Shown here one piece after another: positions 8,321 through 16,964 of a DNA stretch of 64,000 nucleotides (the first letter of the stretch is position 1; every line of letters starts with the position of its first letter). The stretch is taken from assembly GCA_964389755.1 (NCBI GenBank), contig CAYMEW010000016.1, positions 20,993 through 84,992 on the forward strand, read 5' to 3'. The notes beneath the pieces were generated by a model. It was given only the letters and a program-made list of their open reading frames with translations. It was not told the DNA's origin and made no database searches. Made by a program: the position numbers and the translations under genes. The stretch comes from JBBSUQ01 sp964389755. GTDB taxonomy: Bacteria > Bacteroidota > Bacteroidia > Flavobacteriales_D > Crocinitomicaceae.

Positions 8321-9597
8321 AAGTAGACGTTTTACTTGGATTGCAATGGGGTGATGAAGGAAAAGGCAAAGTAGTGGATGTACTGACCCCGCAATACGAC
8401 ATTATTGCCCGGTTTCAGGGAGGTCCGAATGCCGGTCATACCCTCGAATTCGAAGGTGTAAAACACGTGTTGCACACCATTCCGAGCGGTATATTCCATG
8501 AAAACGTGGTTAACCTCGTTGGAAACGGTGTAGTTATCGACCCGGTGATCTTTCGTAAGGAACTTGAAAAACTCGAGCCGTTCAACATCGAACTTTCCAA
8601 CCGCCTGCTGATCTCCAGGAAAGCACACCTGATCCTTCCGACACATCGTTTGCTCGATGCGGCATCCGAAACTGCGAAAGGAAATAATAAGATCGGTTCC
8701 ACGCTGAAAGGTATCGGGCCGACCTACATGGATAAAACAGGTCGTAACGGACTGCGCGTCGGGGATATTTTTCTCCCGGATTTCAAAGCACGCTACAATG
8801 CGCTCGTTGAAAAGCACGAAGGCATACTCAAACATTACGACAACTTCGAATACGACCTGGCAGAACTCGAAGGGCCGTGGTTCGAAAGTATCGAAGTCAT
8901 TCGCAACCTGACCTGCGTCGATAGTGAACATTACATCAACCAGGCGCTACAGGACGGGAAAAAGATCCTTGCCGAAGGTGCACAGGGAACAATGCTGGAC
9001 ATCGATTTCGGGACATATCCGTTCGTGACTTCCTCCAATACGATCACTGCTGGTACCTGTACCGGGCTTGGAATCGCACCGACGAAGATCGGAAATGTGA
9101 TCGGTATCTTTAAAGCGTACTGTACGCGCGTGGGTAGCGGACCGTTTCCGACGGAACTGGAAAACGAAGTGGGTGAAAAAATCCGTCGCGACGGAGCAGA
9201 ATTCGGAGCAACGACCGGTCGTCCGCGTCGCTGTGGCTGGATCGACCTGCCTGCACTGAAATATGCAATCATGATCAACGGCGTTACCGAACTAGCCATG
9301 ATGAAAGCCGATGTACTTGACGGATTCGACAAGATCTATGCCTGTACGCATTACCGCGCGAACGGCGAACTGATCGATTACCTGCCGTACGATGTGACCG
9401 GGATCGAAATCGAGCCGGTTTACGAAGAAATCGAAGGCTGGAACAGTCAGCTGACCAAACTGGAAGATTTTGAAGATGCTCCCGAAAAGCTTAAAGCGTA
9501 CGTGGCATATTTGGAACGAAAATTGAACGTTCCCGTGCGAACCGTTTCAGTTGGTCCGGATCGGAAGCAGACCCTGTACAATAAAGCACTTGCTTGA
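8317..9597 (+). CDS. purA: Adenylosuccinate synthetase
   Basis: This 426-residue enzyme makes adenylosuccinate from IMP, aspartate and GTP, the first step to AMP. The phosphate loop GLQWGDEGKGK is at residues 8-18, followed by GGPNAGHT, the IMP-binding TGRPRRCGWID and the guanine-binding TKLxD-like end region. Length is standard. It overlaps the STAS gene by four bases, and the OstA-like gene starts within its stop codon region, so all four genes fur-STAS-purA-ostA-like are likely co-transcribed. Confidence 0.97.
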   Translation: MKVDVLLGLQWGDEGKGKVVDVLTPQYDIIARFQGGPNAGHTLEFEGVKHVLHTIPSGIFHENVVNLVGNGVVIDPVIFRKELEKLEPFNIELSNRLLISRKAHLILPTHRLLDAASETAKGNNKIGSTLKGIGPTYMDKTGRNGLRVGDIFLPDFKARYNALVEKHEGILKHYDNFEYDLAELEGPWFESIEVIRNLTCVDSEHYINQALQDGKKILAEGAQGTMLDIDFGTYPFVTSSNTITAGTCTGLGIAPTKIGNVIGIFKAYCTRVGSGPFPTELENEVGEKIRRDGAEFGATTGRPRRCGWIDLPALKYAIMINGVTELAMMKADVLDGFDKIYACTHYRANGELIDYLPYDVTGIEIEPVYEEIEGWNSQLTKLEDFEDAPEKLKAYVAYLERKLNVPVRTVSVGPDRKQTLYNKALA

Positions 9598-11234
9598 AAA
9601 ACAAACGAAATAGCATTTCAATCCTTTTAAAAAGTGCGCTGCTCGTAAGCGCATTTTTTGCGTTTTCCCCATTGGCCAGTGCGCAAAAAGACATTCTCGA
9701 GTTACTTCCCGGAGCCGAACGACTCGGATACAGTGAAAAACTCGGCGCACACCGCCTGGTGGGAAACGTCAACTTCCTCTACCAGGGAAATAAGATGTAC
9801 TGCGATTCGGCACATTATTTCGATAAAACGCAGGAGGTGCGCGCATACGGCCACGTACAGGTGAATAAACGTGACACGCTCAACCTGTTCTGCGATTCAT
9901 TGTATTATAACGGACGCACCAAAAAAGCCAAACTCTGGGGCAACGTGCGCGTACGCGATAATGAATACAAGCTGACCACCGATTCACTGGACTACGATGC
10001 ATCCAAAGGGCAGGCCGTTTACCGCAACCGCGGACGCGTCGAAAGTATTTCTTCACCCGAAGTGCTGACCAGTCGCGTGGGCTATTTTTATCCCTCCACA
10101 AAAGATTTCTTCTTTAAAGGCGATGTGGTCTACAGGGCCCCGGACCTGTCCATGACGACCGATACCCTGCAATACCGTTACTCCCTGCACAAAGTATTCT
10201 TTTACGGCAAAACCGATATTTTTTCGGATAGTACGAAGATCTCCTGCCGGCAGGGCTGGTACGACACGCGGACGGAAGAAGCAAAACTGGTGAACGAGGC
10301 GCAAATTAACCGGGAAAGCCAGTTTATTTACGGCGATACGCTGTATTACCGGCCCAAAGACAGTCTTTACATCGGAATAGGAAACGTACGCATCCGTGAT
10401 ACGACCGAAAAACTGGAACTACGTGGAAACTATGCGTATGACTCGGAGCCTGAAAAACGGCATTTCATTACCAGCGATGCCCTGGCGCTCAAACAACTGG
10501 ATAAAGATACTTTTTACATTCACGCCGATACGCTTTTCCGCACGGATGATACCCTGGGGCTGAAACTGACGGCGCGGGCGCATGTTCAGTTTTTTAAAAC
10601 GGACATGCAGGGACGCTGCGATACGCTCGTCTATAGCGATTCTTTGAAATGGGCCGAAATGCGCGGACGCCCGATCGTTTGGGCTGAAAATGCCGAGTTA
10701 AAAGGCGAATTCATGAAACTGTACATGAACGATTCGACCATGGAACGTGTGGAAATTACCGGTGATGCGCTGGGCGTTACGGAGGTAGACTCCGGAGCGT
10801 ATTACAACCAGATTTTCGGAAAGCGCATGGATGCCTGGTTTTCGGAAGGGAAGCTACGCCGAACAGATGTCAGCGGAAATGCAATAACACTCTATTATCC
10901 TGAAGAAACCAGTAAATCGGATACGGCCGTTGTCATTTCCCGCAAAGGTTTTAACCGGCTGTTCGCGAGTGATATTCGCATTTACCTGGATAGTGGTGAA
11001 GTGGTCGGCGTGACCTACCTCGATCAACCGGACGGTGTTTTTTACCCGATGAACCGGATTAAAAAAGAAGAGCAGTTCCTGGATGCTTTTTCCTGGAAAG
11101 CGATTATTCGCCCGAAAAACAGTGCGGATATCCTGATTGACAAAGACCCGGACGATCTTCCGGAGCCTTTAGAAACTCCTGATGAAGAGAACGGGGAAGG
11201 TGTGCAGATTCTGTCCGACCCGGAAAACGATTAG
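9594..11234 (+). CDS. OstA-like LPS transport protein, secreted
   Basis: This 546-residue protein begins with a signal peptide (about residues 1-30, cleavage near SPLASAQ). The body has repeated short strands of the form Y..G.....D.L.YN....A.L.GNV, typical of the OstA/LptA beta-jellyroll fold (OstA_2 class in Bacteroidota). LptA-type proteins form the periplasmic bridge that carries lipopolysaccharide to the outer membrane. The start is TTG at 9594, overlapping the purA stop by four bases; no in-frame ATG precedes the signal peptide. The C-terminal 30 residues are acidic and may be disordered. Confidence 0.82.
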   Translation: MKNKRNSISILLKSALLVSAFFAFSPLASAQKDILELLPGAERLGYSEKLGAHRLVGNVNFLYQGNKMYCDSAHYFDKTQEVRAYGHVQVNKRDTLNLFCDSLYYNGRTKKAKLWGNVRVRDNEYKLTTDSLDYDASKGQAVYRNRGRVESISSPEVLTSRVGYFYPSTKDFFFKGDVVYRAPDLSMTTDTLQYRYSLHKVFFYGKTDIFSDSTKISCRQGWYDTRTEEAKLVNEAQINRESQFIYGDTLYYRPKDSLYIGIGNVRIRDTTEKLELRGNYAYDSEPEKRHFITSDALALKQLDKDTFYIHADTLFRTDDTLGLKLTARAHVQFFKTDMQGRCDTLVYSDSLKWAEMRGRPIVWAENAELKGEFMKLYMNDSTMERVEITGDALGVTEVDSGAYYNQIFGKRMDAWFSEGKLRRTDVSGNAITLYYPEETSKSDTAVVISRKGFNRLFASDIRIYLDSGEVVGVTYLDQPDGVFYPMNRIKKEEQFLDAFSWKAIIRPKNSADILIDKDPDDLPEPLETPDEENGEGVQILSDPEND

Positions 11235-11821
11235 CGTTCCGCTTCCGAAAGATCGAGATTTTGTTCGATGAAATCGATCAGGCTGTGAATGACCTTTATG
11301 TGAATTTCCTGCGCACGATCGGCGTAATTAGAATGCGGTGCCCGGATCTCCACATCACACAGTCCCGCCATTTTACCGCCGTCCTTCCCGGTAAGTCCGA
11401 TCACCCTGATCCCGCGCGCTCTCGCCGTTTCAATTGCCCGCAGCACATTCCCCGAATTTCCGCTCGTGGAAATCGCTACCAGGCAATCGCCTTCCGAACC
11501 CCAGGCTTCGAGAAAGCGTGAAAAAACATATTCGTAGCCATAATCATTCGAAACGCAGGAAAGGTAGCCCGGATCAGAGATTGACACGGCTGCAATCGGT
11601 TTTCGGTTGTCGCGATAGCGTCCGGTCAGTTCTTCGGCGAAATGCATCGCATCGCACATCGAACCACCATTTCCACAACTGTAAACGCGTCCGCCAGAAG
11701 ACAGGGTCTTTACCAGTAGTTCACCGGCATTTGCGATCAGTTTGAAATTCGCCTCGTTGTTAAATTTTAGCAAAACTTCTGCTGCTTCCGTAAAATGGTC
11801 TGCTATTTGTTTTATGCTCAT
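11231..11821 (-). CDS. gmhA: D-sedoheptulose 7-phosphate isomerase
   Basis: This 196-residue SIS-domain protein closely resembles GmhA, which turns sedoheptulose 7-phosphate into D-glycero-D-manno-heptose 7-phosphate for the LPS core. It shows CGNGGSMCDAMHFAEELTGR (residues 49-68), with the metal-ligand His60 and glutamates retained, ISTSGNSGNV, TGKDGGKMAG, and the closing QEIHIKVIHSLIDFIE. The last four bases overlap the end of the convergent OstA-like gene. It has its own predicted promoter. DiaA-like SIS proteins share the fold but fit less well. Confidence 0.9.
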   Translation of the reverse strand: MSIKQIADHFTEAAEVLLKFNNEANFKLIANAGELLVKTLSSGGRVYSCGNGGSMCDAMHFAEELTGRYRDNRKPIAAVSISDPGYLSCVSNDYGYEYVFSRFLEAWGSEGDCLVAISTSGNSGNVLRAIETARARGIRVIGLTGKDGGKMAGLCDVEIRAPHSNYADRAQEIHIKVIHSLIDFIEQNLDLSEAER

Positions 11822-11838
11822 CCGATTTAAACTTTTAA

Positions 11839-11871
11839 CAAATTTAAATAATTTACGATCTTGACAGTCAA
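11839..11871 (-). promoter_or_regulatory. Predicted promoter of gmhA (TTG-N22-TAAATTTG)
   Basis: On the minus strand, TTG (11869-11871) is separated by 22 bases from TAAATTTG (11839-11846), both matching the Bacteroidota consensus TTG-N17-23-TAnnTTTG. The leader would be about 12 bases. Its -33 box is one arm of the palindrome TTGACAGTCAA. Confidence 0.7.
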
Positions 11872-11894
11872 ATAAAGTCTATTTGCTATATTTG
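11861..11894 (+). promoter_or_regulatory. Predicted promoter of the secreted protein gene at 11926 (TTG-N23-TATATTTG)
   Basis: TTG (11861-11863) and TATATTTG (11887-11894) are 23 bases apart, matching the consensus. It is back to back with the gmhA promoter and shares the TTGACAGTCAA palindrome at 11861-11871. Confidence 0.7.
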
Positions 11895-11925
11895 AAACCG
11901 GACTTCGCTCCATAAACAAAACATT

Positions 11926-12348
11926 ATGAAAAAACAGTTACTACTTTTTTGCCTTCTCATTTTCGGTACCTTTTCGTTTGCGCAGGACGACTGTTTTACC
12001 CGGCTTGAAGATGCTTTTGAAAAGCGTGGCTCGTACACCATTGCAGATGATATGCACCGGAATGTGATCATTTCTTACTTTGATGAGGATGGTTCTCACT
12101 GTGTTTCAGGGAAAGTACGTGTCGAAAACGGCGTGATCGTTGCCATATTCCTGCAATACGACGATAACAGCTATGAGTTGATGGAAAAGAAATTTTACAA
12201 TTCTAAAAAGCAATCTCCCATGATCTCGAACGGTATTTCGGAAATGATCTATACACAGGACGGTGAGAAAATGCGCATTGTTTTTATCGAAAAACTAAAA
12301 CCCAAACAGAAAGCACTGAAAGAAGTCGCCCTGCCGGACGACCTCTGA
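11926..12348 (+). CDS. Small secreted protein of unknown function
   Basis: This 140-residue protein has a clear signal peptide (MKKQLLLFCLLIFGTFSFAQ, cut after position 19 or 20). The mature part is small, mixed in charge, has two cysteines, and contains alternating hydrophobic strands (VIISYF, GVIVAIFLQYDDN, MRIVFIEKLKP), suggesting a small beta-rich domain. I do not recognise a family. It is a single-gene unit with its own promoter upstream and a strong terminator at 12360-12385. Confidence 0.8.
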   Translation: MKKQLLLFCLLIFGTFSFAQDDCFTRLEDAFEKRGSYTIADDMHRNVIISYFDEDGSHCVSGKVRVENGVIVAIFLQYDDNSYELMEKKFYNSKKQSPMISNGISEMIYTQDGEKMRIVFIEKLKPKQKALKEVALPDDL

Positions 12349-12359
12349 TTGAAATACTG

Positions 12360-12385
12360 CCCCGGTCGAGAGATCGGGGTTTTTT
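12360..12385 (+). terminator. Rho-independent terminator
   Basis: The 8-bp stem CCCCGGTC / GATCGGGG (one G-T pair) with a GAGA loop is followed by six T residues. It ends the secreted-protein gene ten bases before the SDR start. Confidence 0.9.
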
Positions 12386-12394
12386 GTAGGACAA

Positions 12395-13192
12395 ATGATG
12401 GACTTTAAAAACAAAACGGCCTGGGTGATCGGGGCGAGTTCAGGGATTGGGCGCGAATTGTGTCGACAGCTCGCAGCTTCGGGAGCGCAGGTGATCCTTT
12501 CATCGCGTAAGATGGAAGAACTCCAGCGTATCCGGCAGGAACTCCCGCAACCGGAACGACACCTGTGTGTGCGGGTAGACCTCGGAGATCCGCAAGACGA
12601 TAAAGAACTGGCCTGTACACTGGCGCTCGGGCTCACAGGAAGGCTGGATTATGTATTTCTGAACGGCGGGATCTCCCAGCGTGCCACGGTGGCTGAAACC
12701 GACCTGGAAGTCGACCGGAAGATCATGGAAGTCAATTATTTCGGGAATATTGCGCTGGCAAAAGCCGTCTTGCCTGTGTTTCGCAGGCAGAACGGAGGTA
12801 CTTATGTCGTCACATCCAGCATTGCCGGAAAATTCGGGTTTTTCCTGCGCTCCGCTTACAGCGCGTCCAAGCACGCCCTTCATGGCTTTTACGAAAGTCT
12901 CATGCTCGAAGAGGAAAAATATAATGTGCGCGTGTTGATGGTCGTACCCGGTAAGATCAATACGCCGATCTCAAAGAATGCACTGTCCGCGGACGGTACA
13001 CCGCACAACGAGATGGATCATAACCAGGCAACCGGAATGCCTGTGGATGAATGCGTCCGTCAGATCATTTCGGCACTTGAAAAAGAAAAACGCGAAGTCC
13101 TGATCGGGAACAAAGAGATCAAGGCTGTTACACTCAAAAGACTATTGCCCTCCGTTTTCTGGAAAGTTATCCGCAAGCAGTCGGCTACCTGA
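12395..13192 (+). CDS. Short-chain dehydrogenase/reductase (DHRS7-like)
   Basis: This 265-residue classical SDR has the NAD(P) loop GASSGIG (residues 13-19), an NGG in place of the usual NNAG, and the catalytic Ser...Tyr-x-x-x-Lys (SSIAGKFGFF, then YSASK). A basic residue after the first strand (SSRKMEEL) suggests NADP. The end region LKRLLPSVFWKVIRKQ resembles the membrane-associated tail of DHRS7-type enzymes. The substrate is unknown. Either of two adjacent ATGs could start it. The last eight bases overlap the convergent PH-domain gene. Confidence 0.88.
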   Translation: MMDFKNKTAWVIGASSGIGRELCRQLAASGAQVILSSRKMEELQRIRQELPQPERHLCVRVDLGDPQDDKELACTLALGLTGRLDYVFLNGGISQRATVAETDLEVDRKIMEVNYFGNIALAKAVLPVFRRQNGGTYVVTSSIAGKFGFFLRSAYSASKHALHGFYESLMLEEEKYNVRVLMVVPGKINTPISKNALSADGTPHNEMDHNQATGMPVDECVRQIISALEKEKREVLIGNKEIKAVTLKRLLPSVFWKVIRKQSAT

Positions 13193-13637
13193 TCCGTATT
13201 TCGGGATTGCGTAAAAGTAGTTGTGCAACAAACTCGTCCTCGTCCTCGGGGGATATATAGATCACATCGTACTTGTTGTAGTGCAACACGAGTCCTTTCG
13301 TGGCCAGTGCGAGTTTCCAGCCGATAAACAGTGTTTTGTTTCGGCGTATCTCGCGAATGTTGGCATAAGAGACCTGTTTTCGAAAGACAGAAGACTGGAT
13401 GTGCAGGAGGTTTTTTTCGAAGCGGTAAAAGGTAAAACGCATCAAATGGATCATGATCGCAAATACCACGCAAACGATCAGTACAAAAGCGATCTTGGAA
13501 AGTAGTGATTCCCTCGTGTCGGTGAGCAGGAAATACCCGCTGAAGATCACCACGGCCGCCACGAGCACCAGTGGTAGCTTGAAGAACCAGTCGATTCGGG
13601 AACGATAAACAGCGCGGGATGCCAACTCTTTTTCCAT
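13185..13637 (-). CDS. Membrane protein with bacterial PH-like domain (YyaB-type)
   Basis: This 150-residue protein has two N-terminal membrane helices (about 19-40 and 46-68) followed by a short strand-rich region, FTFYRFEKNLLHIQSSVFRKQVSYANIREIRRN, typical of the bacterial PH-like domain found in YyaB/DUF1200 proteins. The closing EDEDEFVAQLLLRNP helix also fits. The function of these proteins is not known. It is convergent with the SDR gene and divergent from the gene at 13737. Confidence 0.7.
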   Translation of the reverse strand: MEKELASRAVYRSRIDWFFKLPLVLVAAVVIFSGYFLLTDTRESLLSKIAFVLIVCVVFAIMIHLMRFTFYRFEKNLLHIQSSVFRKQVSYANIREIRRNKTLFIGWKLALATKGLVLHYNKYDVIYISPEDEDEFVAQLLLRNPEIRIR

Positions 13638-13712
13638 GTAACTGCAAAAGTTACAAATTTCGGCATTGCTTTATAATTTCCTAACATTTTTTACCATTTG
13701 CCATCGGTTTAT

Positions 13713-13720
13713 TACTTTTG
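13713..13720 (+). promoter_or_regulatory. Predicted -7 promoter element ahead of the lpx gene cluster
   Basis: TACTTTTG matches TAnnTTTG and lies 17 bases before the ATG at 13737. It may drive the DUF4258-like gene and the following lpxD-lpxC/fabZ-lpxA operon. Confidence 0.5.
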
Positions 13721-13736
13721 CCCAAATTTTAGCTGG

Positions 13737-14465
13737 ATGTCATCATTGCTTCGTCGTTTCAAATATTATGGGATCGGGTTCGGAATCGGACTGATCTTCG
13801 TTTTTTTCTTTTTTAGAAATCGCGGGTGCACCTGGCTTCCTTCCAACCGGGTAAAAAATGCCATTCTCGAGCGTGTCCTTGTATTGCCTGACAGCGAAGC
13901 GGGCCAACTGGAAGCAGGAGGGCTAAACCAGCAGGATCTTGTCGGTGTGTTAAATGACGGGGAGATCGAATACAGCCAGAGTCGTAAGAGTAGCAAAGAT
14001 CTGAAAGTGTATGTGCTGACAAAAAAAATTCATGGAAAAGAGCACACTTTTTTTTATACCCTTCCGAAGGAGAGTTTTGTTTCTGAAGTATTTGTCGACC
14101 GAAAGGCTGTGGAGAAAATTCGAAACTCGAAAGAAGGTGCCGGGAAACTCATTCATTTCCCGAACTACAGTACGATCGTTTCGTCCGATACAACTCAGCT
14201 CATGGACTGCCAACTTGATTATTTCGGTTTTAAAAACGGAGAAGAGGTGTTGAAAGCCCTCAAAAAAACGGGAATGATCGATTTTAACCGCTCGGATTTT
14301 GATGCCGTTCCCAAATCGGAACACTACCTCGAATTTCGAACGAATGAGGGCGAGAACGTGGCCTGTAGGGCAATCTGGTATAAGAACAAGATCAATATTT
14401 TACAATTTACAAATGTCCCCGATTCCGTCTGCCGGAGTTTTAAAGCAGGCGATGTGAATAATTAA
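13737..14465 (+). CDS. Conserved flavobacterial membrane-anchored protein upstream of lpxD (DUF4258-like)
   Basis: This 242-residue protein begins with a basic stretch and one membrane helix (MSSLLRRFKYYGIGFGIGL, continuing to about residue 28), then a soluble domain rich in charged strands. I recognise it as the type of protein found beside the lpx genes in flavobacteria; I assign DUF4258 with moderate certainty. A TTG 39 bases upstream is in frame but lies before the promoter core, so the ATG at 13737 is preferred. Being 46 bases ahead of lpxD, it may be co-expressed with lipid A synthesis. No activity is known. Confidence 0.65.
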   Translation: MSSLLRRFKYYGIGFGIGLIFVFFFFRNRGCTWLPSNRVKNAILERVLVLPDSEAGQLEAGGLNQQDLVGVLNDGEIEYSQSRKSSKDLKVYVLTKKIHGKEHTFFYTLPKESFVSEVFVDRKAVEKIRNSKEGAGKLIHFPNYSTIVSSDTTQLMDCQLDYFGFKNGEEVLKALKKTGMIDFNRSDFDAVPKSEHYLEFRTNEGENVACRAIWYKNKINILQFTNVPDSVCRSFKAGDVNN

Positions 14466-14511
14466 ACGTCCGAACAGGGCAAAACGAGGACGATTTTTTT
14501 AATTTTGAATT

Positions 14512-15552
14512 ATGGAATTTACGGCTGCACAGATTGCAGGGATACTGGACGGAGAGATCGCAGGAAATGAAAATGCGGTGGTTTCAGGCCTTTCGAAGAT
14601 AGAAGAAGGCGTTCCGGGGACCCTGTCATTCCTGGCAAACCCGAAATACGAGGAATACATCTACTCGACAGGATCAAGCATTTGCATTGTCAATAAATCG
14701 TTTGAACCGTCCCGCGAACTTCCGGAAACGCTTACGCTTGTGAAGGTAGAAGATGCGTATGCCTGTTTTGCAAAATTGCTGGAAGTATACGACCAGATGC
14801 GTCGCAAGCAGCCGCGGATCGAACAACCGTCTTTTATTTCCGAAAGTGCAAAACTCGGAAAGGACCTGCACATTGGTGCATTTGCCTACATTGGTGAGAA
14901 CGTGGAGATCGGGGATAATTCCGTGCTCTATCCGAATGCCTATGTCGGTGATAATGTGAAAATCGGGAAGAACGTGACGCTGCATCCGGGTGTTGCAGTG
15001 TACGCTGATTGTGTGATCGGAGACAACTGCATTTTGCATTCGGGAGTAAAGATCGGCGCTGACGGATTCGGTTTTGTACCGGATGCTACCGGGGCCTACG
15101 GAAAGGTGCCCCAGATCGGGAATGTGATCCTGGAAGACGATTGCGAGATTGGCTCCAATGCAACGATTGACCGCGCGACGCTCGGTTCTACCATTCTGCG
15201 TAAAGGTGTAAAGATCGACAACCTCGTACACATTGCACACAATGTGGAAGTAGGACGAAATACAGCGATGGCTGCGCAGGTCGGAGTGGCCGGCTCCACC
15301 AAGATCGGTGAAAACGTCATGATCGGCGGTCAGGCCGGTATCAGCGGACACATTCACATTGCAGACAAAACGCGTATTGTGGCGCAATCCGGAATTCCGA
15401 ACAGCGTTAAAAAACCCGATACCCTCATGGGGTCGCCCGGTATTCCCATTGAAGATTTCAAAAAATCATATTTCGGCTTTCGAAAGTTGCCCTTCATTCT
15501 CAATAAAATCCAGGAATTCGATAAAAAGTTCAAAGAACTTCAAAAAGATTAA
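14512..15552 (+). CDS. lpxD: UDP-3-O-(3-hydroxyacyl)glucosamine N-acyltransferase
   Basis: This 346-residue enzyme adds the second 3-hydroxyacyl chain in lipid A synthesis. The N-terminal uridine-binding domain (residues 1-100, ending LEVYDQMRRKQP) is followed by a left-handed beta-helix of hexapeptide repeats (IGENVEIGDNSV, VKIGKNVTL and so on). The catalytic histidine lies in VHIAHNVEVG, and the C-terminal helix FRKLPFILNKIQEFDKKFKEL closes the trimer. It is eight bases ahead of lpxC/fabZ in one operon. Confidence 0.96.
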   Translation: MEFTAAQIAGILDGEIAGNENAVVSGLSKIEEGVPGTLSFLANPKYEEYIYSTGSSICIVNKSFEPSRELPETLTLVKVEDAYACFAKLLEVYDQMRRKQPRIEQPSFISESAKLGKDLHIGAFAYIGENVEIGDNSVLYPNAYVGDNVKIGKNVTLHPGVAVYADCVIGDNCILHSGVKIGADGFGFVPDATGAYGKVPQIGNVILEDDCEIGSNATIDRATLGSTILRKGVKIDNLVHIAHNVEVGRNTAMAAQVGVAGSTKIGENVMIGGQAGISGHIHIADKTRIVAQSGIPNSVKKPDTLMGSPGIPIEDFKKSYFGFRKLPFILNKIQEFDKKFKELQKD

Positions 15553-15560
15553 CTTCATTT

Positions 15561-16964
15561 ATGTCAGAAAAGCAAAGAACGCTGAAAAGTGCCGTTAAAC
15601 TCCAGGGAATTGGTCTTCATACAGGAGAAAAAGTAACCCTCGAACTCTGCCCGGCACCTGAAAATCACGGTTATAAATTCCAGCGGATCGACCTCGACGG
15701 TGAACCGGTCATCCACGCCGACGTGGACCTGGTGGTCGCTACAGACCGCGGTACAACACTCGAACAAAACGGGGCACGGGTTTACACAACCGAACACGTA
15801 CTGGCCGCACTTTACGGAATGCAGGTAGATAACGCACTCATTCGTCTCGACGGACCGGAAGTACCCATTATGGACGGGAGTTCGCTTCCCTTCGTGGAAG
15901 CTATTGAAAAAGCCGGTTATGAAGAGCAGAACGCCGAACGCGAATACCTCGAACTTACTGAAAACATCAAGTGGGAAGACCTTGATCGCGGAATTGAATT
16001 TCTCGCCGTTAAGGACGATCACTATCGGATTACTGTAATGGTTGACTACAAGTCGCCCGTACTCGGTACGCAACATGCGAGTATGTACAACCTGTCCGAG
16101 TTCAAGCCGGAAATTGCGCGCTGTCGCACATTCGTATTCCTGAAAGAACTGGAATTTCTCGCGAAAAACAACCTGATCAAAGGAGGTGACCTCGATAATG
16201 CGATTGTACTCGTAGAACGGGAAGACGTAAGCAAAGAGGAACTCGAGCGCCTCGCTAAACTGCTCGGAAAAGAAGAACTGAAGATCAATATTGAAGGCAT
16301 TGGCGTACTGAACAGTACGAAACTGCAATACGAAAATGAACCGGCGCGACACAAATTACTGGACATAGTGGGCGATCTTGCCCTGATCGGAAAACCGGTG
16401 AAAGCGCATATTCTGGGTGCCCGTCCGGGCCATTCCGGGAATGTACGCTTCGCGAAGGTCCTCAAAGAACATTTCAAGCGGCAAAAGAACGGAGACCGTC
16501 ATTTCGACCTCACCCGCGAACCGCTCTATACGATCAATGACATCGAGCGCATGCTGCCGCATCGCTATCCTTTTCTCCTGGTGGATAAGATCATGGAGAT
16601 CGGTGAAGAATCCATCGTCGGTGTGAAGAACGTAACGATGAACGAACCGATGTTTACCGGTCATTTCCCCGGAAACCCGATCTTCCCCGGAGTGTTACAG
16701 ATCGAAGCCATGGCCCAGGTCGGTGGTATTTTTGCGCTCAGTAAAGTTGAAGATCCGCACCTGTATTCCACGTACTTCATGAAAATTGATAACGTGAAAT
16801 TCAAGCAGAAAGTCATTCCGGGTGATACACTCGTGTTCGAACTGAAACTGCTTTCCCCGATCCGCCGCGGACTGGTGAACATGGGCGGAAAAGCGTATGT
16901 AAACGGAAAACCTGTGATGGAAGCCGAAATGCTCGCACAGGTCATTAAAGATAAGACCGAATGA
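15561..16964 (+). CDS. lpxC/fabZ: Bifunctional UDP-3-O-acyl-GlcNAc deacetylase / 3-hydroxyacyl-ACP dehydratase
   Basis: This 467-residue fusion, characteristic of Bacteroidota, carries an LpxC zinc deacetylase (about residues 1-305) and a FabZ hot-dog dehydratase (about 315-465). The LpxC zinc ligands appear as TTEHVLAALYG and HKLLDIVGDLAL. The FabZ active site is HRYPFLLVDK and HFPGNPIFPGVLQIEAMAQ, with catalytic His and Glu. The first half commits to lipid A and the second feeds fatty acid elongation, so the fusion links the two pathways. It overlaps lpxA by four bases. Confidence 0.97.
   Translation: MSEKQRTLKSAVKLQGIGLHTGEKVTLELCPAPENHGYKFQRIDLDGEPVIHADVDLVVATDRGTTLEQNGARVYTTEHVLAALYGMQVDNALIRLDGPEVPIMDGSSLPFVEAIEKAGYEEQNAEREYLELTENIKWEDLDRGIEFLAVKDDHYRITVMVDYKSPVLGTQHASMYNLSEFKPEIARCRTFVFLKELEFLAKNNLIKGGDLDNAIVLVEREDVSKEELERLAKLLGKEELKINIEGIGVLNSTKLQYENEPARHKLLDIVGDLALIGKPVKAHILGARPGHSGNVRFAKVLKEHFKRQKNGDRHFDLTREPLYTINDIERMLPHRYPFLLVDKIMEIGEESIVGVKNVTMNEPMFTGHFPGNPIFPGVLQIEAMAQVGGIFALSKVEDPHLYSTYFMKIDNVKFKQKVIPGDTLVFELKLLSPIRRGLVNMGGKAYVNGKPVMEAEMLAQVIKDKTE

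Noticed and set aside
11638..11690. GmhA has GNGGSMCDAMH where E. coli has a His in place of the first Met, suspected loss of a metal ligand
   Set aside because: The zinc ligand is the later His in DAMHF (His60 here), which is conserved, so the active site looks intact.
14500..14507. TAATTTTG directly before lpxD as a dedicated promoter
   Set aside because: It lies four bases from the ATG, inside a short gap of an apparent operon; I keep it only as part of the leaderless observation.
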